Shown here one piece after another: positions 1 through 5,691 of a stretch of DNA of 6,411 nucleotides. Position 1 is the first letter of the stretch. Each line of letters starts with the position of its first letter. This DNA is from CAYSND01 sp964642235. Its GTDB lineage: Bacteria > Bacteroidota > Bacteroidia > Bacteroidales > UBA932. The stretch is from contig CAZXOP010000113.1 in assembly GCA_964642235.1 (NCBI GenBank), positions 1 to 6,411 of the forward strand. Reading direction: 5' to 3'. The notes beneath the pieces are model-generated. The model was not told the DNA's origin. It worked only from the letters and a program-made list of their open reading frames with translations, and did no database searches. A program made the translations under genes and the position numbers.

Positions 1-583
1 ATATTGACTTATCCTCCTGCTCCATATATGCGAATAGCATATGATAAGTGGCTGTGGCTGATGTTGTAAGATATTGAAGATAATCTGTTGCATCATGCCA
101 CCCACCTGTGACATCTATCTTCTCTCCGCTTCGTGTGGGGTGTCCGACTATAAAACCATCGTGTTGGTGACATAAAGCATTAGTGTATGGATTATCTCCA
201 CACCTCTGTTGACGCATATATACCAACATATAATCTGCAAGTCCGTCATAGGCTGATGGGGAGATTTTAAAATCGACACTGCGGGCTCCGTTACTTACTA
301 TATAATATCCACCCGATGCTTTAATCGAAGAGAAATCAAGCCTGTAAACCCTCTTCATACTCCACTTTGAAGCATTAGTCGAGACCCCTTTCCCCTTAAA
401 CACCAATTCATCATTTTTGGCATTATAGACTTGAAAGTCACCATCAGCTTCATCCAAAGAGATTAAGACAGCTACCTTAATATCCTCAGGCAGGTAGCCG
501 ACTTGATTAACTCTCACCCATGTCTGGGCAGGTATAGAAAGGGATAGAAAAAACAAACAAATAGAAAATAATGCTCTGTTCAT
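1..583 (-). CDS. Glycoside hydrolase family 9 (cellulase-type), N-terminal part; cut by window edge
   Basis: I translated 194 residues from the ATG at 583-581; the frame is open to base 1, so the C-terminal bulk of the catalytic domain lies outside. Residues 1-20 form a Sec signal peptide (short basic start, hydrophobic core, cut near PAQ-T), so the enzyme is exported. Residues ~22-108 resemble the Ig-like CelD_N domain that precedes many GH9 catalytic domains; its hallmark VNQVGYLPED is at 25-34. The catalytic (alpha/alpha)6 domain begins with DVTGGWHDATDY at 157-168. The family motif is usually DAGD, whose aspartates help activate the water nucleophile of an inverting endo-beta-glucanase; here it reads DATD (D164, D167). 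The catalytic Glu near the C-terminus cannot be seen. The likely substrate is a beta-1,4-glucan or related glycan, but family membership does not fix specificity. The gene starts 31 bp after the HMA gene, and I see no convincing promoter between them, so read-through from the metal cassette is possible. Confidence 0.88.
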   Translation of the reverse strand, partial: MNRALFSICLFFLSLSIPAQTWVRVNQVGYLPEDIKVAVLISLDEADGDFQVYNAKNDELVFKGKGVSTNASKWSMKRVYRLDFSSIKASGGYYIVSNGARSVDFKISPSAYDGLADYMLVYMRQQRCGDNPYTNALCHQHDGFIVGHPTRSGEKIDVTGGWHDATDYLQYLTTSATATYHMLFAYMEQEDKSI

Positions 584-614
584 GATAAATTTTTGAAAAG
601 GTAAAAGTAATAAT

Positions 615-920
615 TTATTTCTTTTCCGTAGCCGTATATCCCAACTTTTCTATCGCTTTGGCGAGTTTCTCCACATTGGTTTTGTCGGTACGATACTTAA
701 TCCAAATAGTTTGGGTTTTCAATTCGACTTTCATATCTTCTATCCCTTTTTCAAAAGGGAGTTTTGCCTCCACTTTCTTAACGCAGTTTGGACAGTCTAT
801 GCTTGTAACAAAGGTAACCTCTGCCACCTTTTTATCATTGTTTTTATCATTCTGAGCCGAAAGGGTGAATGAAAAGAGGGAAAATAGTGCGATTGCCGCG
901 ATGGTAATGTAATGTTTCAT
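615..920 (-). CDS. Secreted single-domain HMA heavy-metal-binding protein
   Basis: This is a complete 101-aa protein. Residues 1-22 are a signal peptide, cut near LSAQ-N, so it should act in the periplasm or be exported. After a short charged linker (NDKNNDKK), residues ~33-98 form one ferredoxin-like HMA domain: strand VAEVTFVTS, metal loop IDCPNC with C43 and C46, helix VKKVEAKLP, strand MKVELKTQTIWIKY, helix VEKLAKAIEKLGY. HMA domains of CopZ, Atx1 and P-type ATPase type bind Cu(I) or another soft metal through CxxC; here the usual M-x-C lead is I-D-C. There is no ATPase or reductase domain attached, so a metallochaperone or metal sink is the best reading. It begins 19 bp after the stop of the TonB receptor gene, on the same strand, which indicates co-transcription. 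Copper is likely but not shown; the fold and CxxC are clear. Confidence 0.9.
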   Translation of the reverse strand: MKHYITIAAIALFSLFSFTLSAQNDKNNDKKVAEVTFVTSIDCPNCVKKVEAKLPFEKGIEDMKVELKTQTIWIKYRTDKTNVEKLAKAIEKLGYTATEKK

Positions 921-939
921 GATTGTATTGTTTTAATTA

Positions 940-3171
940 TTATTTCCATAAAGTAAATCTCATCCCTGCATATACCTTTATTCCCATAAGTGGACCCCAA
1001 ATTACTGAGGCATTAAAATCACTTGAAAAAGGTCTGTCAGCAGCGATAATTGGGTTTGGTTGTCTATAGTTTGTCAGGTTTTCTCCCCCCACATATACAT
1101 CGAAATCTCTGAATTTGCGTGTAACTTGTGCAAAGAAAATAGGGTAAACCGGAGAGTATTCATTGCCACTCCCCACGAAGTTTGGAAGCCTCGACTTCCC
1201 ATTAAGCTGAGCTGTAAAGTCAAAAGTCCAGACATTCATTCGAGTAGCATATTGTAAATTCAAAACCCCTTTAAAACGACTTGTAAGGGGCCTCTCGACT
1301 AACCCTTGTCCCTCAAGTGTCACCTTTGCATCAGTATATCTGAAGGTAGTGAGAACTGTGAATCTTTCAATAGGTTCCACAGAGAAATCAAACTGAAAAG
1401 TATTGGTAAAGGATTTTCCATCAAGGTTATAAAGCCATACTTTCGACCAGTCTCTCTCCTGATCCACCAATATTTGATTAATAAAATCTGTTCTAAAATA
1501 ATCAAAACTCACGTATGCGTTCTCCTTCTTTACCCCTAAAGGGAGATAGGCAGTAGCATTCCCACCAAATGTCCAAGCGTCCTCTATTTTAAGGTCTGTA
1601 TCTATAAAGATTCTCCTCCCTGTGGAGAGCATACCGAGATTATCAGCTATTAGATTCGGAGAGCGGAAACCTCTCCCACCTGAAAATCTCATAACTAAAT
1701 CATCAGTAAATGAGTATTTCAAATTTGTACGGGGAGCAAACAACCATCCGTAAAGATTATTGTAATCAAGTGATAAATCGACCACACCGGTAAACTTCTC
1801 CCCATAAGTATATGTATATTCTCCATAAAAACCCAACTGATTCTCTCTCCGAGAGAGGTCTTTAGGGAGGGTGACATCAATAAGTTTCTCGTCAAAATCA
1901 TCAAACTGGTTTCTTATACCAAATGACATCCTGTGAGTATCATTAGGTATATATTGGAATATAGCATTAGCAAAGAGAGAGTTCTGTTTTCCATTATAAA
2001 GTTTAAGCCCATAATTTGAATCCATTTTATGGAAGTTATAATCTACGATTAAAGCGATATTCATAGAATTATCTGCATTAAGAGGTACCCCCACTTTTCC
2101 AAAAGCATTAACCCCTTTATTTCTAATGGTAGAACCCCAATGTAGCATGGAGCTTGGTCCTATCTCTTTATAATTCATCTCTCCCCCATCTCTCTCATCA
2201 CTCAATGCCCTAAAACCAAACCTAACTTGCAGACCGCTCTTGGCATAATAGAGCCAACGATTTGCAAGGTTAAACTGAAGTGTGGTAGGCTCATCTCTGA
2301 ATCCATCTCTGTTTCCATCATGTTTTAATGGGTCTGTGGAGATATGCCCAAGAGCCACAGTACTCCACTTATCATTTAACTGTATCGAAGAGGCAACATT
2401 GAACTCCGTGCGAAGCATATTGCTCATCATAAAATTAATAAAGAGGGGATTTTCGGCAGTAGGTTTACGATGTTCCATATTAATCTGCCCTGTAATAGCT
2501 TCCAAGCCATTAATTACAGAAGAGGGTCCTTTGGCGATTTGAATACTCTCAAGCCATTGCCCAGGAATATATGTAAGTCCAAAAGGAGATGCTAACCCTC
2601 TCATTACCGGACGGTTCTCATCTAACATCTGAGTATAGTTGCCTGAAAGCCCAAGAAGTCTTATCTGTCTTGCGCCTGTAATAGCATCGGAGTACCCGAC
2701 TGTAACGGAGGCAGAATTTTCAAAACTTTCTGCCAAATTACAGCAAGCCATTTTGCAGAGCCCTGCTGCAGTAATTACCTCGGTTTTCATTGATGAGAGT
2801 TTGGAGAGATAATTTCCACTCTGTTTCCCAAGAACCACTGCTTTCTCCAACTCATTGATTCCTCGGAGGAAAAATTCAACATAAGTAGCATCAGTTGCTA
2901 ATTGAACTGTATCTCGAGTGTAACCTATTGCGGTAGCAACAAGTGTGTTTTGCACCTTATCGAAGGAGGTAAAAAGGAACCTCCCTTTCTCGTCGCAGTC
3001 CATATAAGTCCCCGACTGTAGCCAATAAACGGTGGCAAAAGGGAGAGGTTCTTTAGTCCCATCTTGTTTCAAATTATATACTACCCCTTTGAGGGTGTGG
3101 GACTTCTGCGCATAAGTATTGGCAGTGGTATATATAAAAAGGAAGAATAATAAAAAAACGTATTTCTTCAT
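940..3171 (-). CDS. TonB-dependent outer-membrane receptor, metal-associated type with CxxxCC plug motif
   Basis: This is a complete 743-aa protein, a usual length for a TonB receptor. Residues 1-21 are a signal peptide (cut near TYA-QK). Residues ~26-103 are a CarboxypepD_reg-like beta-sandwich (LKGVVYN at the start, PLPFATVYW, later DEKGRFLF). A likely TonB box is LEKAVVLG at 108-115. The plug covers ~120-236 and includes LCKMACCNLAESFENSAS at 138-155, RQIRLLGLSG at 168-177, GLTYIPGQWLESIQIAKGPSS at 198-218 and GLEAITGQINMEHRKP at 222-237. The 22-strand barrel follows to the end (GMRFTLWK). The ACCNLAESFE pattern recalls a subgroup of Bacteroidota receptors that I associate with HMA proteins, not SusC-type glycan receptors; no SusD-like gene is present. 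It should import a metal or metal complex, energised by TonB-ExbBD, which is not in the window. It lies between the Cys/His-rich gene (55 bp upstream) and the HMA gene (19 bp downstream). Substrate is inferred. Confidence 0.9.
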   Translation of the reverse strand: MKKYVFLLFFLFIYTTANTYAQKSHTLKGVVYNLKQDGTKEPLPFATVYWLQSGTYMDCDEKGRFLFTSFDKVQNTLVATAIGYTRDTVQLATDATYVEFFLRGINELEKAVVLGKQSGNYLSKLSSMKTEVITAAGLCKMACCNLAESFENSASVTVGYSDAITGARQIRLLGLSGNYTQMLDENRPVMRGLASPFGLTYIPGQWLESIQIAKGPSSVINGLEAITGQINMEHRKPTAENPLFINFMMSNMLRTEFNVASSIQLNDKWSTVALGHISTDPLKHDGNRDGFRDEPTTLQFNLANRWLYYAKSGLQVRFGFRALSDERDGGEMNYKEIGPSSMLHWGSTIRNKGVNAFGKVGVPLNADNSMNIALIVDYNFHKMDSNYGLKLYNGKQNSLFANAIFQYIPNDTHRMSFGIRNQFDDFDEKLIDVTLPKDLSRRENQLGFYGEYTYTYGEKFTGVVDLSLDYNNLYGWLFAPRTNLKYSFTDDLVMRFSGGRGFRSPNLIADNLGMLSTGRRIFIDTDLKIEDAWTFGGNATAYLPLGVKKENAYVSFDYFRTDFINQILVDQERDWSKVWLYNLDGKSFTNTFQFDFSVEPIERFTVLTTFRYTDAKVTLEGQGLVERPLTSRFKGVLNLQYATRMNVWTFDFTAQLNGKSRLPNFVGSGNEYSPVYPIFFAQVTRKFRDFDVYVGGENLTNYRQPNPIIAADRPFSSDFNASVIWGPLMGIKVYAGMRFTLWK

Positions 3172-3184
3172 GATGTTTGTAAAT

Positions 3185-3216
3185 TAAAGTTAGACAATAA
3201 TGTTTTAAGTGAACAA
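3185..3216 (-). promoter_or_regulatory. Weak candidate internal promoter before the TonB receptor gene
   Basis: On the minus strand a TTG (3216-3214) is followed after 21 bp by TAACTTTA (3192-3185), which matches TAnnTTTG at all but the last base. It would start transcription just before the receptor ATG at 3171. The match is imperfect, AT-rich DNA yields such hits by chance, and the 55-bp gap is also compatible with simple co-transcription from the promoter at 3684-3714. Confidence 0.25.
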
Positions 3217-3226
3217 TATCGTCATG

Positions 3227-3667
3227 CTACAAACGCCACTGAGAGAATAAAGGGAGATAAGAATCAAAATGAATTAAAGGGGGAAGAGGGATGTCGCAAG
3301 AGTTCCCTAAGGAGGGGGCTGCGCTCCCAAAATTAATAGTCTCCGGTACTATAAATTCCGCTAAAGCCACATAAGAAGGGGCAGAGATGAAAAGAGGCGT
3401 TTCAGAATCTTGCACATCGTCAATCACTATTACCTCTGTAGAGCAACACCCATCATCATGTTGTGTACAATGATGACACTCTGTACTACTACAGCATTTA
3501 TTATTATGGCTATGAGAGTGGATAGTCTCACAAGAGACATCACCTAAAAGTAAGAAAAAATCGCGAGTATTATTACAAGTGCAAGTATGTACTCCAAAGC
3601 CCACATAGGAAAGGAGATAAAGGATTATTACAGGCGCAATAAAAATATATGAAATAATTCTTTTCAT
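3227..3667 (-). CDS. Cys/His-rich small envelope protein, HYC_CC_PP-like
   Basis: The protein is 146 aa from the ATG at 3667-3665. Residues ~4-25 form a hydrophobic segment (signal peptide or membrane anchor), followed by VHTCTC at 26-31. The centre is extremely rich in metal ligands: C46, H50, H52, H54, C58-C59, C64, H65-H66, C67, H70, C74-C75. The C-terminal part is an ordinary-looking domain with C124 and LPLPP-like PLPP at 127-130. The order H-x-C after the hydrophobic start, CC in the middle and PP near the end matches what I recall of the Bacteroidota HYC_CC_PP small-protein family, whose function is unknown to me; here HYC is changed to HTC. The frame stays open 74 codons further upstream, but that stretch is antisense to sppA and includes both promoters. 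The chosen start gives a proper signal segment, and a promoter sits 17 bp upstream. It is the first gene of the cassette. A metal-binding role is inferred from the ligands and neighbours. Confidence 0.78.
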   Translation of the reverse strand: MKRIISYIFIAPVIILYLLSYVGFGVHTCTCNNTRDFFLLLGDVSCETIHSHSHNNKCCSSTECHHCTQHDDGCCSTEVIVIDDVQDSETPLFISAPSYVALAEFIVPETINFGSAAPSLGNSCDIPLPPLIHFDSYLPLFSQWRL

Positions 3668-3679
3668 CGGATTTTTGTA

Positions 3680-3710
3680 TTGGCAAAGATAGAGAATGTC
3701 ATTATATTTG
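3680..3710 (+). promoter_or_regulatory. Bacteroidota-type promoter of sppA (plus strand)
   Basis: TTG (3680-3682) is followed after 20 bp by TATATTTG (3703-3710), a full match to TAnnTTTG. Transcription would start around 3715, giving a leader of about 28 nt before the sppA ATG at 3744. The leader is AT-rich and has no strong Shine-Dalgarno, as is common in this phylum. The position of this box inside the reading frame that extends up to an ATG at 3696 argues that 3696 is not the real start. Confidence 0.65.
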
Positions 3711-3714
3711 CAAA
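3684..3714 (-). promoter_or_regulatory. Bacteroidota-type promoter of the metal cassette (minus strand)
   Basis: Read on the minus strand, TTTG (3714-3711) is followed after 19 bp by TATCTTTG (3691-3684), a full match to the Bacteroidota -7 consensus TAnnTTTG with normal spacing. Transcription would begin around 3677-3680, leaving a leader of only about 10-13 nt before the ATG at 3667. It should drive the Cys/His-rich gene and probably the receptor, the HMA gene and perhaps the GH9 gene. It overlaps the sppA promoter almost fully. Confidence 0.65.
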
Positions 3715-3743
3715 AAATATCAGCACTTAAAAAGTTAATTATC

Positions 3744-5504
3744 ATGAAACAATTTTTCAAAACTTTATTGGCTTCATTCGTAGGAGCGCTACTCGCTTTG
3801 GGTATCATATCTCTCTTCTTTTTCTCTATGATCTCATCGCTTGCCTCTTTCGCTGAGAGTACTACTCCTGTTGTCCCATCTAAAGCCATTTTGAAACTCG
3901 ATTTTCAGAAGGGTATTTCGGAACAGGATACAGACCAACCTTTCGATTTAAGCTCGCTTAATCCATATATGTCAAAAGCCTCTTCCACTATTGGGATTCT
4001 TAAATTCGTACAGGCAATAGATAAAGCGGCAGAAGACCCTGCCATTAAGTTTATCTATATGAACACCTCCGGTCTCATGAGCACTACTTCACAGCTTGAA
4101 GAGGTTCGAGATGCACTTTTAAGGTTCCGTAATAGCGGAAAAGCAATTATATCTTATAGTGACCTGCTAACTCAAGGGGGATATTACCTCTCCTCTGTCT
4201 CTGACAAAGTATTTGTAGAGGAGGAGACCATGAATGAAATCCTTGGAATATCGCTTAATGTGGTCTTTCTAAAAGATGCCCTTGACCGCCTCGGAGTGGA
4301 GCTTCAGCTGATAAGACATGGAAAATATAAATCCGCAGGGGAGCAGTTTATTGCAAATTCAATGTCAGATGCCAATAGAGAGCAGAATAAAGCAATGATT
4401 GACTCTATGTGGGAGACTATGGCCACCGCTATTTGCGAATCGCGTGGGATCGACCTTAAAGAGTTTAATAGAAAAGTAAACGACCTCGAACTCGCCACTT
4501 CCGAAGAGTTATTAGCTGCCCATTTGATTGATAGTATTTTAACTAAAACCCAACTCTCCGACTATCTCTGCACCCTTTTCGATGTAAAGAAAGAGGATAA
4601 TCTCAAATTCGTAACCATAGATGATTATGCTAAAGCAGTCGTTAAGCCTAATATGAAAGCTAAAGAGAAAATAGCTGTAATCTATGCAGATGGAGAAATC
4701 ACACTCGGAAAAGGGGAAGGTGTCTCATCAGATAAATATCGTGATATCATCTCCAAAGTCAGGAAAGATAGCACCATAAAAGCTGTTGTCCTTAGAGTAA
4801 ACTCTCCCGGTGGGAGTGCACAGGCTGCTGAGATTATCCGCAAAGAACTTATCCTTTTAAAAGAGGCAAAACCCCTAATAGTTTCATTTGGTGAATATGC
4901 CGCTTCAGGTGGATATTGGATCTCCGCAGGTGCTGATAAGATTTTCACTGATGCCACCACCCTGACAGGGTCTATCGGAGTATTCAGCCTTATCCCCTCT
5001 TTTGGCAAAACAGCCAGGACTAAACTACATGTTAACCCCGTTCCCGTCTCCACACATAACCATTCAGATATGTATTCATTCCTAAGACCATTGGATAAGA
5101 AAGAGGTAGAAGTAATGCAGAGACAGGTTGAGGTGGTTTATACCTCATTTGTTGAAATCGTTTCAAATGGAAGAAATATCTCTAAAGAGGGGGTTGATAA
5201 TATTGCACAAGGGAGAGTCTGGACAGGAAAAGATGCACTGACTATTAATCTTGCAGACTCTAAAGGGGGACTTTATGATGCACTCAGTTATGCTGTCTCT
5301 ATATCAGGACTTGAAAACTACAGGCTTGTAGAATACCCTGCTGTTAAAACCTCTATGGAGAAAGTCATGGAGACCTTTAATAAAACCCAGGCTACCATTA
5401 AGAGCGTCAGCACCCCCGATGCCATGGTTGACTATATCTACGACAGACTCCGTACCGAAAAAGGAATCTACGCCCGCCTCCCTTATATCTATTATTTTAA
5501 TTAG
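3744..5504 (+). CDS. sppA: Signal peptide peptidase SppA, 67K-type (two-domain Ser/Lys protease, family S49)
   Basis: This is a complete 586-aa protein, close to the usual length of the two-domain form (E. coli about 618). Residues ~5-33 form an N-terminal membrane anchor, so the protease sits in the inner membrane facing the periplasm and digests signal peptides left after secretion. The N-terminal S49 repeat carries the general-base lysine in HGKYKSAGEQF (K196). The C-terminal repeat carries NSPGGS at 353-358 (oxyanion region) and the nucleophile in AASGGYW (S388). The spacing K196-S388 is close to that of the E. coli dyad (K209/S409, from memory), so the enzyme should be active. The ATG at 3744 was chosen over one at 3696 because MKQFF starts the anchor directly, and the earlier start would put the promoter -7 box inside the gene. 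It stands alone on the plus strand, divergent from the metal cassette and convergent with the sialidase gene. Nothing ties it functionally to either. Confidence 0.95.
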   Translation: MKQFFKTLLASFVGALLALGIISLFFFSMISSLASFAESTTPVVPSKAILKLDFQKGISEQDTDQPFDLSSLNPYMSKASSTIGILKFVQAIDKAAEDPAIKFIYMNTSGLMSTTSQLEEVRDALLRFRNSGKAIISYSDLLTQGGYYLSSVSDKVFVEEETMNEILGISLNVVFLKDALDRLGVELQLIRHGKYKSAGEQFIANSMSDANREQNKAMIDSMWETMATAICESRGIDLKEFNRKVNDLELATSEELLAAHLIDSILTKTQLSDYLCTLFDVKKEDNLKFVTIDDYAKAVVKPNMKAKEKIAVIYADGEITLGKGEGVSSDKYRDIISKVRKDSTIKAVVLRVNSPGGSAQAAEIIRKELILLKEAKPLIVSFGEYAASGGYWISAGADKIFTDATTLTGSIGVFSLIPSFGKTARTKLHVNPVPVSTHNHSDMYSFLRPLDKKEVEVMQRQVEVVYTSFVEIVSNGRNISKEGVDNIAQGRVWTGKDALTINLADSKGGLYDALSYAVSISGLENYRLVEYPAVKTSMEKVMETFNKTQATIKSVSTPDAMVDYIYDRLRTEKGIYARLPYIYYFN

Positions 5505-5512
5505 GGGCGGGT

Positions 5513-5620
5513 ATTTAGGTCAGAGTCGGCAGTTGCCTTTGGCGATCCTCCCCACTGTGTGGGTCCCCTCCCTTTTCGGGAGCCAATGTCGCCTCCAGGC
5601 AACTGCCGACTCTGGTAAAT
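5513..5620. repeat. GC-rich inverted-repeat element with nested hairpins
   Basis: Perfect 18-bp arms at 5521-5538 and 5597-5614 (CAGAGTCGGCAGTTGCCT and its reverse complement) enclose 58 bp. Outside them ATTTA (5513-5517) can pair with TAAAT (5616-5620) across a small internal loop. Inside, GGCGA (5541-5545) pairs with TCGCC (5589-5593), and within that sit two side-by-side hairpins: CCCAC/GTGGG (5551-5555, 5559-5563) and CTCCC/GGGAG (5568-5572, 5578-5582). The result is a long stem ending in a branched junction. By hand count 5521-5614 is 59/94 G+C, much richer than the genes around it. It lies between convergent genes and could end transcription from either side. Its form also suits a dispersed non-coding repeat of MITE or REP type. 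No clear target-site duplication is seen, and it encodes no convincing protein. Confidence 0.75.
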
Positions 5621-5623
5621 GAG

Positions 5624-5658
5624 ATTGCGGGGATTGCGGAACGAGTCCGCAACGCAAT
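5624..5658. repeat. Bulged hairpin, probable short dispersed repeat
   Basis: ATTGCG (5624-5629) pairs with CGCAAT (5653-5658), and TTGCGGA (5634-5640) pairs with TCCGCAA (5646-5652) around the loop ACGAG. The base GGGA (5630-5633) bulges on one side. This gives 13 bp in a single bulged stem, 10 bp after the end of the larger element. The flavour (TGCGGA-x5-TCCGCA followed by CAATGACA) is like short palindromic repeats seen in many bacterial intergenic regions. It may add to termination between the convergent genes. No T-run follows on either strand, so it is not a textbook intrinsic terminator. Confidence 0.55.
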
Positions 5659-5664
5659 GACACC

Positions 5665-5687
5665 CTCAAAATATATATAGATTTGAG
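5665..5687 (-). terminator. Weak AT-rich dyad just past the sialidase stop
   Basis: CTCAAA (5665-5670) pairs with TTTGAG (5682-5687) around an AT-rich 11-nt loop, beginning 5 bp downstream of the sialidase stop codon in its direction of transcription. Six pairs, half of them A-T, make a weak stem, and no U-tract follows. It could be a minor terminator or 3'-end structure, or chance. Confidence 0.2.
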
Positions 5688-5691
5688 TAAA

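Noticed and set aside
1060..2542. Several 60-90 codon open frames on the plus strand, and alternate minus frames, inside the receptor gene
   Set aside because: They are shadows of the receptor coding sequence with no recognisable protein character.
940..3171. The receptor as a SusC-type glycan importer, given the nearby glycosidases
   Set aside because: There is no SusD-like lipoprotein beside it, its length is shorter than a usual SusC, and its plug motif and neighbours point to metal.
3696..3743. An earlier ATG for sppA at 3696, adding 16 residues
   Set aside because: The -7 box (3703-3710) lies inside this stretch, and the protein from 3744 starts directly with a normal membrane anchor.
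3668..3889. A 74-codon upstream extension of the Cys/His-rich gene, which would make a 220-aa protein
   Set aside because: It runs antisense through the start of sppA and over both promoters, has no family resemblance, and would bury the signal segment. The ATG at 3667 explains the data better.
5518..5616. GGT at both ends of the inverted repeat as a target-site duplication
   Set aside because: Three bases that partly overlap the arm are too short to separate from chance.
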